Assembly: GCA_003864495.1 (NCBI GenBank)
Contig: ML133450.1
Span: forward strand, 229,968-293,967
Source of the DNA: Nemopilema nomurai
Lineage: Eukaryota; Cnidaria; Scyphozoa; Rhizostomeae; Rhizostomatidae
Direction: 5' to 3'
Length of the DNA stretch: 64,000 bases
Both the position numbers and the translations under genes were made by a program. Every line of letters begins with the position of its first letter. Position 1 is the stretch's first letter. This document shows, piece after piece, positions 21,101 through 32,900 of the stretch. The notes beneath the pieces are model-generated. The model was not told where the DNA came from. It made no database searches and saw nothing but the letters and a program-made list of their open reading frames with translations.

Positions 21101-22922
21101 AAACCAGTGATGATCCTAAGGGCTAAGGGGGACTTTGCTCCCCGATAATTTTTTCTGCCACATCATTGGCCCCCGTCAGCACTTTTCTATGTTTATATTG
21201 GTTAGTGTTACTGCTAATATGTTTCATACGGAGCTTTCGGTATGAGTTGCCCGGGTATTATCTTTAAGCTGCGGCATCCATAAATTCTATACCAAAGATC
21301 TTTACATAAGATTTAGATCACCTTAAAGCAGTGACTGATGTACGGAGGGCACCAAATTTGCTGTGTTGAAGCTGATCTGGCGCCTCTTTCTCGAATTATG
21401 GTGCCCCTTTTGAAAATCTTATTTTGAATATTCCTCTTGAAGAGAGAAGAAGCCTCCAAGTGCCACCCCATTACTCTAGAATGCGATTCAAATATGCATG
21501 GAAAACATTTTGTAGAATGTGACTATAAATGATAATCTACAGGGCTATCTTACCCTGCTAGCTTGCCATTAGAAAGAGGACAGAGAAACAACTTTTCTGG
21601 TGACGAAAACCGATCACGTGCTTTGGTGGACCAGTTGAAGAGTCTTCATTTTGCTGAAGTTGTATAGTCCCTCTTCTGCCTGTGTATAGACTTTATAATG
21701 GGAACTGAGAAGGATTTCTGAGCTTCCATTCTATTGAAATTTCACCTAAGTTGAAAGAGGATGACCTAGAGGATGGTTAGTTACCTTTCTCTAATGTTAG
21801 TGCATTTACATCGTTTCAGTTAAAATCATTAATTGTGTCACTCAATGGTTTTTCTAGCTGACAACGAGAAGGATGTATTTCCTAGTCACATGGCTTGCTC
21901 TGTCTGTGGAGGCATTCCTGAAGATGCTGTGGAAACCAGCTGTTGTCATAATGTTTTCTGCGACAGTTGCTTGGCGACGCTGGCAGAACAAGTTTGCCTC
22001 CTTTGCAAAAGCAGTTACTTAATATGCATCTCCCACGTGACACGAAGAGTTGTTGGCAGTTTAATGACTCGATGCAGTCATTCAGGGTGTGAACAGACAA
22101 TGTCAAGAAGCGAACTTAAAACCCACCAAGCAGTGTGTGAATATAGAGTCACTCCTTGTTTGTTTGAGGGATGTAGCGAGGAGCTTCTGCAGAAGGAGTT
22201 ATCACAACACTTATTGCGAGCCCATGAAGATGAAGTTGTACAATGTGTTCGGAAATGCAACGAAAGCGAAACGAATGAATATGGTGATGTGTGTCGTCGA
22301 GGACCAACTGGAAAATTCTACTGCAAAAAGCCATTATTTGACCCAGCGTACGTGGTTTACTTCAATCGAATATTTCTAGATCATTTTTGTTATGTGCCAA
22401 AATTGAAGGGCATTGATCATAACGTAATCCTGTCCCTAGGGTAGTTTATCAGGACTCTCCTTCTCTCGACGTAAATAGTCTCCTTTGCTTTGAAAAGTGA
22501 ACTGGAAATATATCTAGTTGTCTATGAGTAAACAAGGCTGAAACATAATCACCCTGTTGTCATGTTCAACCATTGTCTTCTAAATGGTTCCAATCTCCAG
22601 CTTGTCAGCTGTGTTCCTCGTTTTCAGGTGTTCTTGCACTGGTGGCCATTGTGGGCCATTAACAGGGTGCAACTGTAGCGCCTGCATGAAAAAAGACGTC
22701 GTGGCTCATTCACTGGCACCAGGTACATATTTAAACAGAGTGGGACATCCTTCGAAAAAGAGCACCAAGAATGAGAATTTTTACTGTGGAAGAATGGTGG
22801 TTAGGGCAACGGGAGGAGAGGCTGAGTGTTGTGGGCCAACCAAAGGCAAGAACTGTCCGGCCTGCAGGGAGCTGCAAGCGTTGGTCAAAACAAGATACGC
22901 AGATGTATGGGAATGCACTTGA
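18173..22922 (+). CDS. SH2-RING-TRAF zinc finger-Cys-rich protein, putative phosphotyrosine-directed E3 ubiquitin ligase
   Basis: Five exons: 18173-18318, 20379-20454, 20665-20863, 21858-22347 and 22628-22922. All introns are GT-AG and phases close (2, 0, 1, 2), giving 401 residues. Exons 1-3 encode an SH2 domain (~9-106): CYHGYISR, GAYLIRKSE (Arg35 is the phosphotyrosine-binding Arg of the FLVR strand) and HIKFFDSVEDLLESC. Exon 4 encodes a C3HC4 RING (C154, C157, C169, H171, C175, C178, C187, C190) and two TRAF-type zinc fingers (~213-234 and ~241-263). Exon 5 completes one Cys-rich unit and adds a second (YC..., CGPLTGCNCSAC; FYCG..., CGPTKGKNCPAC). RING plus SH2 implies, by inference, ubiquitination of tyrosine-phosphorylated proteins, as in Cbl, but without Cbl's 4H/EF-hand parts. 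The ATG was chosen as the only one just upstream of and in frame with the SH2 domain. A polyadenylation signal lies at 23033. Confidence 0.85.
18318..20379 (+). other. Intron 1 of the SH2-RING gene
   Basis: A 2.06-kb phase-2 intron inside the SH2 coding region, with donor CT|GTAAGT and acceptor TTTCAG|AT. It contains no supportable gene. A small open frame at 19879-20118 has no recognisable domain. A perfect 8-bp inverted repeat with a 3-bp loop (GGACCCAA / TTGGGTCC) sits at 19139-19157. A G/C-rich patch at 18645-18685 (AAGGCCCCC... AGGGGGC) resembles patches seen at 20490 and 21125 and may be decayed repeat. Confidence 0.5.
20478..20607. repeat. Possible MITE or foldback repeat in SH2 intron 2
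   Basis: The left end GGGCCTCCGACGAAGG and the right end (reverse complement GGGCTCCGACGCAGG) form imperfect terminal inverted repeats about 130 bp apart, with no coding potential between them. The element occupies most of the 210-bp second intron. I could not see a convincing target-site duplication, so transposon origin is inferred from the inverted ends only. Confidence 0.4.
20864..21857 (+). other. Intron 3 of the SH2-RING gene, the junction between the SH2 and RING modules
   Basis: A phase-1 intron of about 1 kb separates the last SH2-side exon from the RING exon, with donor GAAG|GTATC and acceptor TTTCTAG|CT. A shadow open frame on the minus strand (20746-21102) has no recognisable content. 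This intron marks the module boundary, because the paralogue at 42477 shares everything downstream of it and nothing upstream that I can find. Confidence 0.6.
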
Positions 22923-23032
22923 GCTGGGCAGTAAGGCCATCTTTATTCATCGTCAGTGCCATTCAGTTGTATGGGAGAAGCTCGTATTGAAATCGAGCTT
23001 TCACATGATAGAAACGTTAGACAGCTTTAGGC

Positions 23033-23038
23033 AATAAA
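23033..23038 (+). terminator. Polyadenylation signal AATAAA of the SH2-RING gene
   Basis: A canonical AATAAA lies 110 bp after the stop codon of the SH2-RING gene and is the first such hexamer downstream. The cleavage site is inferred to be 10-30 bp further on. Confidence 0.6.
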
Positions 23039-23580
23039 CACGTGATTAATTATTTTTGATGACTTCTTGCCCAAAAGTAATTTTAGACTTCTCCGATTTG
23101 TTCCAATGCACAAACTCACAATCACAGTTTTCCAATTTATAAATTCACTATCACGTTGTTCCGATATACGAAGTCTACGAGTTACTACCCAAAACGAGGC
23201 CAAATTGAATCGTTCAACAAATCAACTTGCACAAGACTGAGCAAATGGCCGGATTTTTTACTTTATCTTACGTGGTTCTGAATAGATTGAAGCAAATGAG
23301 CTTTTTTCAAGAACAGTTCCAACAACATGAATCTTGGAAAATCGAATATTCTAGTCAGCACAAAATCACCTTGCTCGATTCTTTTACTTCTTAATTGGAT
23401 TTTGAAAGTCTCTTTGAGTTGTCATTGCTAGATGGAAAGCAATTTACAAATAAGGAAATATATGAAAAATAGAGCAAATGTGTTGTAATTGAAATTTGTT
23501 TTGACATTGAAGCTCCCATAAGGAACCCCTCCAATGTTGCCTCCGATAGCAACCACACTCCTTTATTTGAATGGTTGCTT

Positions 23581-23643
23581 TGGATGATCTTAACACGTGA
23601 CTAGGGACTTTGGATGATCTTTACACGTGACTAGGGACACGTG
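23581..23643. promoter_or_regulatory. Tandem duplicated CACGTG (E-box) cluster
   Basis: A unit of about 30 bp beginning TGGATGATCTTAACACGTGA is repeated back to back at 23581 and 23611, and a third CACGTG follows at 23638. CACGTG copies fall at 23594, 23624 and 23638. CACGTG is the core bound by bHLH-zip factors (Myc/Max, USF, MITF/TFE). Function here is inferred from the motif alone. Confidence 0.35.
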
Positions 23644-25867
23644 ATTTTTCTGCAACCAATCACGTCACTGACAGCCTCGAACAAATTCCATGCAAAATTC
23701 AATTTAATCAATTTAGTTTTAATCAATTGTTAATTTAATCCTCTCTGGATTAACTTAAAAGTAAGACACTATACTTTGGCAGTCTCTCTTTCTGTGTTTT
23801 GCCACTTTTCTTGCAGATTTATTCTCGGGTTAAATTCCTGCTGAAAATGCAGAAATGCTTCTTGATTTATGGCTAGAAATGCAGTTACATTTTGATTGTT
23901 TTCTGACGGAGCGAAACATAGGTGACAAAGTGAGACCATATTAGAAATACTTGACGAAAAGGCATCAATGCTTATAGGTAAAAAATCCTGGAGCCAAAAT
24001 GCTGTGGTCATCTGACCTTGACCAAATTTCAATATGAAAGTAGCTAGATGCGAATAGAATAGAATAAATAGACAAAAGAAGCGAACTATCCTCAAATCAA
24101 ATTCCCTCATGCCATTTTTTGGTTCAAAACTTTCTTCTACCTCACTGTCTTGTTTGTTTTTGACGTCGTATTAAATGGCCTATAATGTTTCAAGCTGGGA
24201 ACAATTCAAGGGTGGGAAAAGTGATGCAAGTTGTCAAATTCATCACCAAGACGAATTTGTGGAATATAAGCTTACCCACTATTGATAGAAACAGCTGGTA
24301 ACACGCGTATAAGGGAAGGTCGCAGGTCCGTCAATGGAATCTTGGAAAGGAGAAGGCTCGTCAGCTTGTGTACCAGCGAATTGAGCGAAGTAGCAGAAGC
24401 AAAGGTTCGAATATAACCACGTGACGATGAACGCAACCACAACATTTAAATAAGGCCCACAATTCAATTTTAGATAGCGGAAGTTGAATCCAGAGTTCTA
24501 CCAAATTTTTAAGTCAATGACCAGAAGAGTTCCTTCAAAGTTGTACAAAACTATACGAAAACTATCACTGCCATAGGATGCGTAGAAAAAAACGCGCTGG
24601 TGGAAACAGAAATAAAACTACACTTTGACTTTAAAACTCGATCACAGTATACTGGAGACCAATTTAAACAAACGTGCATATTGTGAAGTGTGCGTGATTC
24701 TGACACAAACTTGCACCTTGCGCGCACACTTGGCGTGGACTGAAGAGATCGCGGACTCAGCTAAGGTGGCTCGGTCCCAACTCGGATCCAAGCGATGACG
24801 TAAGGGACGTACACCCCCTTTTTGCAGAGAAGTGATTATTTTCTATTAAGCTTTGCACTAGCTTAAGGATATGGATTGAAGGTGTTGGCGATAGACCCCT
24901 CCCCGGCTTTAACGTCTTGACCAACTGCACTTATTTTGTTGCGACTTGCAAGAAAGATTAATAAATGGTCGGTCTGTATATTCGCAAAACCTCATATGAA
25001 AATTCAAGTTTGGAATGAAAAGTCTTACATCTTTTAATGGTGAACAATTGTCATTGCAAAAATATCTAGTGGCTCCAGAACAATTCATCTAATGAGAGTA
25101 ATAACTTAGTATTTCTCGGGCTTTTCTTACACTGACAGGGTCCCTTTGAGACAAATTGGCAAAATCCAAGGCGCTTCTGGGGGCGTCACCCCATGCACCT
25201 CCTGGTCCCCGTTTGGGAGCTTACAGCGCCCCCATCTGTTTAAGGCATGCAATATACATTTTGCACATTTTTTCAAAGACGTCATCCATACGAACGAGCC
25301 CCCTTTTAATAATTCTGGATCCGACCCTACTTTTGACTTAGAGGGGGATACAAACACGCGATTTGTGCTGGTTTAGCGAAGAAAATGATGGCAGATGCAT
25401 TGCGCTGAAATAATTAGAGAGCCATCAATAGAAGATATTGCGGAAAATGATAAGCAGCTTAGAAGGGGACCCTGCTTTTAGAAGGGGCTCTTGGTCTCAG
25501 ACCTCCCGGAAATTTTCAAAAATTAACTTTTGGAGAGCAGTACCATTGATCTACAATGCAATGAAATTGATGTTGGGACGTTTTTTCAAAAATCCCGATC
25601 TAGATATTTTTGGAAGATCATAATATCTATCTAGCTATGCCAAATTCCATGCCTTCTATTTCAAATGAAGGTTGTTACCTCTTATCTTATAAAATCAGCC
25701 ACTGTTTGCCTTCACTATGGAACTTAATTGAGCGGGAAAATCTGGCCGGCAAAATTCAACAACAAACATGGCTGCTGCAATAAACGCAGACCCTATTGGT
25801 TCTTGCACATCACATGATTCATTTGAACAAAAGAATGCCGCAGGCAAGGCATTTCCACTTGTAATTT

Positions 25868-26050
25868 GTCTGCCTGCTGTACCGGGAGGCTAACGGAAGA
25901 GCCGGGAAATGTTCAACAAGTTCAACTTTCTCGCGGCTCTCCCGGCAGTCTTACGGCACTTCAAACAGCTGCCTGCGGTACCGCGAGAACGCGTTTCCAT
26001 AAAGAATTATCTGCCGGCGATACCGTAGGGATGGACGATGGCAAAAAGCA
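25868..26050. repeat. GC-rich patch with repeated CTGCC..GTACCG motif
   Basis: Within about 180 bp, CTGCCTGCTGTACCGGGAG, CTGCCTGCGGTACCGCGAG and CTGCCGGCGATACCGTAGG occur in direct orientation, and an inverted relative (CTCCCGGCAGTCTTACGG) lies between the first two. The patch is far more CpG-rich than its surroundings. The Harbinger-type element is inserted just after it. It could be an older repeat or a CpG-rich promoter element of the SLC22 gene. Confidence 0.35.
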
Positions 26051-26066
26051 GTCGAAGGCAGCCTTA

Positions 26067-26772
26067 AGCCTGAAATACACGATCAGTTTTTATCAGTTTT
26101 TTGACTGACAGTTTTCAGTTTTTCAAAAACTGATGTCCTTCATACACGATCAGTTTTTATCAGTTTTTGACTGACAGTCTTCAGTTTCACGTTTTGATTA
26201 GATCGGCTTTTTTTACAATGGAGCTTGATCAAGAAACAACTGCTGTTGTTCTGGCTGCGGCTCTGGTCGTCAAAAAGGCGAAAATATCGAAAAAAGAAAG
26301 CAATGTCTGTTTGGGTAAAGCCATGGTTGAGTAGGAGAACTAACCTCTGTGTTTACGACACTCTTCTACAAGAGTTAAGATCGGAGGATGAAGGAGAGTA
26401 TTGAAAATTTCTGAGAATGACGCCTGAAAATTTTGACGAGTTGTTGGAGCTGATTAAGGTGAACATTTCAAAATACGACACAAATATGCGTGATTCTATC
26501 CCTGCAAGTATTCAACTAGCAGCCACTGTAAGGTATTTGGCAATCTTGCGCAAGGGGATTATAGGGGCGCCAGCTTTAAACAATGGAGTCTACATCAATG
26601 AATAGAAATTCCATCAGTCAAAAACTGACGAAGTTGGACGTGTTCAACTTCTTCAGTCAAAAACTGAAGGTCATTAAAGCATCAGTTTTTATCAGTTTTT
26701 GCTAAATACACGATCAGTTTTTGACTGAAGACTGAAAACTGTCAGTTAAAAACTGATCGTGTATTTCAGGCT
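26067..26772. mobile_element. Non-autonomous PIF/Harbinger-type element, 706 bp
   Basis: The ends are inverted repeats beginning AGCCTGAAATACACGATCAG, read inward from both sides. The element is flanked by TTA (26064-26066 and 26773-26775), the 3-bp target duplication typical of PIF/Harbinger. Just inside both ends are multiple direct and inverted copies of CAGTTTTTGACTGACAG-like subterminal repeats. The interior carries a broken fragment of a Harbinger-type nuclease gene. Its right end is 146 bp from the SLC22 start codon, so it lies in that gene's promoter or 5' UTR. Confidence 0.85.
26290..26605 (+). pseudogene. Harbinger transposase N-terminal fragment
   Basis: A frame beginning near 26302 reads MSVWVKPWLSRR, then YDTLLQELRSEDEGEY, a TGA stop (26393-26395 region), then KFLRMTPENFDELLELI and DTNMRDSIPAS, ending at a stop at 26605. 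The 'W...WL.RR...YDTLL.EL...D...Y..FLRM....FDELL' pattern is the N-terminal region of HARBI1/PIF-type nucleases. The in-frame stop replaces the usual Trp, and the catalytic DDE domain is absent, so this is a relic inside a non-autonomous element. Confidence 0.8.
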
Positions 26773-26918
26773 TTACGGCTATACGGAAACCAGGCTTAGA
26801 CGTTGTTGACATACATGTATGTGATGGGGATTATGCTGGCAAGCCAGTTGTGCAACAGCAAACCACTTCCCGCTGCGCCACGTTTGTTTGTTTGCGAAAG
26901 TTCTTTGGTATTGGGAAG

Positions 26919-29900
26919 ATGGACCCGGTAAATGGGAAGCAAGTAAGTCAGAAGCCAGGAGAGGCGGTCGATGTAGACGAGTTCCTACAACATGTCGGGG
27001 AGTTTGGAAGAATGCAGGGCTACCTGCAGATCATGTTCTGCTTGCTTATCATCCCATCCACGTACCAGAAATTCATTGGCACATTTGTGGGAAGCAATCC
27101 ACCATGGAGGTGCACAGGACTAAACAGAGAGTGCAACACAACCGGTGTGATTTACAAAATCGGAGACCCGATGTACGACATTCGCTGCGGCCTGCAAAAT
27201 CGAACCTCATGGGAGTTCACCAAGCCAAAGAAGTACTCTATTGTGACTGAGGTATAGTTAAATTTTATGAGTATCACAGACACTTGGGTATGTTTTCGGG
27301 AAAGATGACTCTCAACGGCGATCGGTGGTGAAGCGAGAGCCATTCACAGCGATCCAGTTACTCATTTCAACTAAATGTGGGCATTTTCGAGTGATTTATG
27401 GTACTTTTTAGGCGAAACTTACGATTCGGGAATCTACAAAACAGTTTGCTTTTCAGAAGACACATAACCTCCCATTACCAATAAAATATGGGCTTCTTCT
27501 AATACCAGGATAGTACGGAGAGGTGGGGTACTCTGTAGGACTCTAGCGCCGTACCAACAAACTCAAACATCAAAATGTTTTTGTAGAGTCCTGATTTTCT
27601 TAGTTTCATCCTTTTTTAATATGCTAAAGCCTAGTTTCCACGTAAACGGTCGAATCGACTGACGTCAACCGATAATCAAAATCGAAAAAAAAATTTCCAC
27701 ATGAACGAAAATGGTAAAATCTCTCAATGATATTAGGCCAACAAATACTTTTCAAAATGGACTTTTTGTTGATCAGAGACATAAATGATATGATAAAATG
27801 TTTTTTAACAGTACACGTTTTTTTTTTAAGAAACCGGTTTATAAAAACCGGATCAGCCGAATTCGCCAGAAACCTAGTTCTAGAGCCTCAAAAATTTGAA
27901 AAACTTTTAGAACTACAGTAAATCAATATTTTTAAGAAACTCCACAAAAATTAAGATGACTTCTGAGCCGGAAAATAACACGTCAACAATTCATTTTTGC
28001 TTGATTTAAATTTGCTTACACATTTTCATTTAGAGCAACACAGGATGTTGCATCTACTTGCAGCAGTAGGTGGGTTTCCGATAACTTTGCCAAAATTGGT
28101 TTCAGTAACAGTTTTTCAGCAGGCAGTCCTCGTGTTTCTCGCGAAATTTTCCTTCATGGCGAAAGAGAAAAGCAAGCAACGTTGTTCATTTTCGGGTATT
28201 CGAGGCGAGCATCTCACCGAGGAGAGTACTATGCATAGGAAAGCGCAAAATTCGATTCTTATCTAAAATAAGAAACTTTTAAGAAATTTTAGTACTAGAA
28301 ACTAGTGAAAAATTAAAAATCTTTTAATACTAGAACCCAAGCTAGGTTACTTATAAAAAACGTGTAATTTAAAATGAGACCACAAAAATATGAAAATTTA
28401 TTACAGTTGGTCGCTCAACAAATAATGAAGAGCTTAGTATTTACTTTCTATTTTAATGTAATATAAATCAATATTTTACGTACTGTCAGTCTGGTACCCA
28501 GGGGTCAACTTCCTACTTCCTGACTTCCCTTTGAATTAATCACATGCTACAACTTACTTGATTTCATTGGTTTGAAACACCTCAACCGCTATAGATCGAA
28601 TAGAGTTCTAAAGTGATGACGTCACAAAAATATATTTTAGGAGTTTTGATCCCGTAACTTGAAAGGGTTTCATGAAATAACTATATATAGGCAAAATTAG
28701 TCAACTGTGTTACAAACTTGGCAGAGATATGGCCACATGTGCATTGGCTCTTTCCCCAACAAATCTCTGTATCATTGATGGATTCGTAAGCAAACTTGCG
28801 ATCTTTCATTAGCAATATCTGAACCGATTTGGCACAAATTTGGCCAATGTTGCATATTCAGAAGTATTTTATGATGACCTTTATGTTATGTGGGCAAAAT
28901 TCAAAAGTTCTAAAGAAAGGGGTTTTGGTGACATCACACTTTAGAAATTCGATCGTCTGATAAGTTAATCTGCTTTGCCATCTGCGCATGTGCAGAGTTG
29001 ACCGAATTCGATCGACTCGACCGAAGTCCAAACTTCAGTTGGCTGCGTGAAATTTTGCTATCTGGTATCCTCTCCCAGTAAGCTGGATCTCCTGGGAACT
29101 GTGTTTGATGGTCCATGTAGAGTACTGAAAAATACCTTCTTCACCAAAGAGTACCTATTTTCAACCCACTTATTTCAACCTCTTATACTTATTATATTAA
29201 CAACTATTCATTCTTCTCTCATTATTGAGTACTCTACAGTATGATATTAATAAAATCCAATCTTTTCGTTTAGCAAAGATATCTACAAGATTTAAAAGTA
29301 TACGAGCTTTAATCAGCGGGGAAACAAGGGTCAAGCCTATTGTACGAGGGATTTTTATTGCAAGATTGAATATAAACATCAGTTACTACTCAACGGAAGT
29401 AAAAAAAGGACCGTATATTTCAGCCTTGAAACAGGTATCCTGAAACTGGGCACCTTCTTAACTTTTTAAGAGCAGAGCGGAGATAATACAGGGCTACAAT
29501 CTCTGCCAAAAGTAGTTGGAACATATTAGACGTACTCGTAACTTGGTACCCTGTGATTTGGTCCATAAAGAACTGGCAATCGGAAAATTTGGTCATGCCC
29601 AGAACAAAGAAACAAATGTAGGTCGTGGGCAGACCTGACCTCGCTAGTTATAATGGCCTAGGTATTGGATACATGATGTGCTGCCCATCTGATCTGGTTA
29701 CGCGATACTAGGGGCCTGGTGTTTACAACGATAAAGTCATGTTCGTTTCTAAAGGCAAGGCAAGCTATATTAGTGCTGGGGAGCCTTGTCAAGAAAAACA
29801 AGAAGAATAAAGAATTCATAGAGGGAGAGGGGCTTTGCACTGCAAATAGAGGGAGGGGGCTTGCTTTCTATTTGTCGTGACCTGGTTTCGAGGGCCAATT

Positions 29901-32900
29901 TCACCACTGCCTATAATAGATCGATATGTTTACAATAATTACGTATCAATGTTAAGATTGCTTACTAAACAACGCCGAAGAAACTGGGATAAATCCAAAT
30001 AGCTCTTTTTAATGCCCTGAACAATTAAATCAATACCATGGACAACACAAAGCCAGTGCAATCATGCGAGGCAATAGTGGATGAAATAAGACAATAAAAC
30101 AAGATTTTGGTCATATTCCGACGTTTGAATATTATGAGTTTTGTACTATGAAACATTTTTTCAAAAGCAAGAATGTGCACGAGGAACTGTCCTAACATGT
30201 ACAGCAAATATTTTGACATGACACTTTGGGGATGGTTAAGGGAATGGGTGCTGCAAGTTGTTATGACAGAAGTATAAAGCCTTGCATCAGAAATTGGGGT
30301 AGGCACATAATTCTGCATGAGATTTCGCGCCGCAGAGAGTAAGGTTGTTTAATAAGAAGTTGAGCTTAATTTGAAATAAATTTAGCATTACCGTGAAGAA
30401 GAGAAAGTTTGGTAGAATGTAAAACATATGAGTGGATCATAAATGAAGCCGAAAACACTTGGCAGAAGGAGCTTGACCAAGATAAGAAAGCAGCAAAGTA
30501 AATAGAATGGAAAAGATGAAAGAAGAAATAAAATAAAATATATATAAATAAACAAGAAGCAGCCTTTGCCGCAAAAAGATCACAAACAACATCGAATAAC
30601 AAAAATTGTAATTTAGGTTATACGATTGGTTTTCCAGTAACTCGATGTCTTTTTACTTGTTGTTTCAGTGGGATCTGATTTGTGATAAGAAGGAGCTGTC
30701 CTATCTCGCCAACTCTGCGGTTTACATTGGTATGGCAATTGGCTCATTCATTCTTATGACCCTTTCTGACAGGTAATCTGCTTACACCTTTCCTTTCAAG
30801 TTACATTTTTCCATTCTCATTTCGTCTTTTCTATCACCTTCTTCGCTTTACTGTCTTTTTCGTTTCCATTCCTATTTGACTTTCAGTAATATTGTCAATA
30901 TTCTAATGCAGTTACTGGATAATAATTGAAGTTATTCACTTTCTTTTTGTCTCCACCACATTCCATGCTTTATCCCACCCCTTGCTGCCTGTTAATCAAC
31001 TTTAAACTCTTGCTGGTGTGAGAAATCTTTGTTGATGAACCTGGCAGCCTGTGATATCGTTGAGACGATTAAAGTAGTAAATATGTCCCTTATCATAAAA
31101 ACCCTGATTTGTCGTCCGGTCTTTTCACCCAGGTATGGACGAAAGAAGGTGCTGTTTCCCTCGGTAGCCGGAATCATCATTTCTGGCTTCATAAGCGCCT
31201 TTGTGCAGCAATTCTGGCTCTTCTTCGCCCTGCGGCTGGTCATAGGCATGTTCCTCGTGGGCGTCAGTCTGTCTCTCTTCATCATGGCCTCAGAGCTAGT
31301 TGGTCCCAGCTACAGAGCCCTCTCAGGTTCCCTGATATGGTTCGCCTTCACTTTAACCCTGTGTCTGCTTGGCCTTCAGGCTTGGCTCCTCCCGGATTGG
31401 CGTCTCCTTGAGATAATCATATCTGCGCCTTACATTTTTGTATTTGGATTGTGGTGGTGAGTCTTGCGGAATAACTTGCACAATCATTTCATTCTCGCGG
31501 TTTGATCGCACTTACGGGTGATGTTTCAACGACCCTCTCTGGTTTCAGCCGATTTACCATTGTATAGATATCAATTATTCTTTGATCAAATGCTAGCTTT
31601 CTGTTTTGACAAGAAAAAAGCCTAACTAACTCACCCAGTAAAACAAATTACACACGAGGTGTTAGGAAAGATGCATACACTTTACATCAGGGTAATGTTT
31701 CTTATACAACAAACCATGTTATGCTGTAAGTCATCTACAAGCTCAATGATTGCGATAAAACTAACATATACTATTTCAATTTGTGTTTGTCATTTTTCAC
31801 TTCAGTAAACGCTAAATATATACCAGAAAAGAGCTTTCTGCTGAGTTGTCTGTCATTCAAGGTTCTGTTTCATTTGACCGGTTTAGAAAGTTTTGTTATG
31901 TTTAACAAAGGATAAGTGTATATGAAAATTATGGAATAAGAAACAAGATTTTTTCAGACTTTACTAGTTTCTTATGAAAGGGGCTTTTTCTATAAAAAAA
32001 ATTGTGGTCTGTGTTTCTTAAAACTGTGTTTCTTCTATGTGGGACACTACTGTACAACATGATTGTGACAAGGCACGAATTAAATGAAAGAGCTTAGAGT
32101 TTTTTAAAATGTTGATTTTTCTAAACGTAAATAGAGTCACCATCTTACCATAATTGAAATATTAGTCTCCTTTGATCAAAACAAGCCTCTCATATAAGTG
32201 ACCTTGCCACTACCCTTTATAAGGAGTGTTTATCCAGGTCCCCGCCCAGTACTTTCTAGCAAATATGGGATTTGTATTTTCGAAAGGTTCATACCAGAGT
32301 CGGTCCGTTGGCTTCGCGTGAACAAAAAACAGAAAGAAGCGGAAGTCATCTTGCGGAAAGTTGCGAAGGTCAACAGAAGACCGAGTCCGGTTGTGAAGTT
32401 GTCGGAGGCGGACGGGAACGCAAGAATAGGCACCTACGCAGACCTGTTTCGACCGTGGAAAACCTGCAAATCGACGATTGTTCTATGCTACACATGGTGA
32501 ATCTATCAAATTCTTAAAATGCTTTTCCATTACGTGTTTCCTTTGTAGCACCAAGACGATGTAATTTCTTTTTCGAAATTCACAAGTGAGCCAGGCCAGC
32601 ATCGTCTTTTCTTCCGATTTGCTGGTATTGTCTCTCTTTAGGCCCATGAGAGATTTTGAGATGCCTTCGCCGGGGCATTCTGGAAGAGTGTTCTTGCTTC
32701 GATGTGATAAAACTCTAGTTAACGAGATAAACTGTTTCTTTGTAAACTGTTTCTGACTTTTCCACCCCTCAGATTTCTCGGTAACTGGGGCCTCTAGTTT
32801 CCCATGGTAAGGAAATTTACAAATTGCTGATTTTTATTGGCCCAATGGTCACATTTTTATATTGCTGCTTTTTATAGGCCCAATTGCCACATTTCCGTTA

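Larger units (their letters stand above)
23039..26066. other. Intergenic region between the SH2-RING and SLC22 genes
   Basis: I recognise no gene. Minus-strand open frames at 23769-24110 (113 codons) and 24279-24467 (62 codons, hydrophobic start) show no family signature and no convincing splice linkage. A G/C-rich stretch at 25130-25370 has open frames on both strands without domain content and looks like non-coding repeat. Individual sub-features are listed separately. Confidence 0.5.

Noticed and set aside
24400..24420. GGTTCGAATA, resembling a tRNA B box
   Set aside because: There is no A box at the right distance and the flanks cannot fold into a cloverleaf.
23769..24467. Minus-strand ORFs (113 and 62 codons), the second with a hydrophobic, signal-like start
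   Set aside because: No recognised domain, no clear splice linkage between them, and composition like surrounding intergenic DNA. They could be a lineage-specific gene but cannot be supported.
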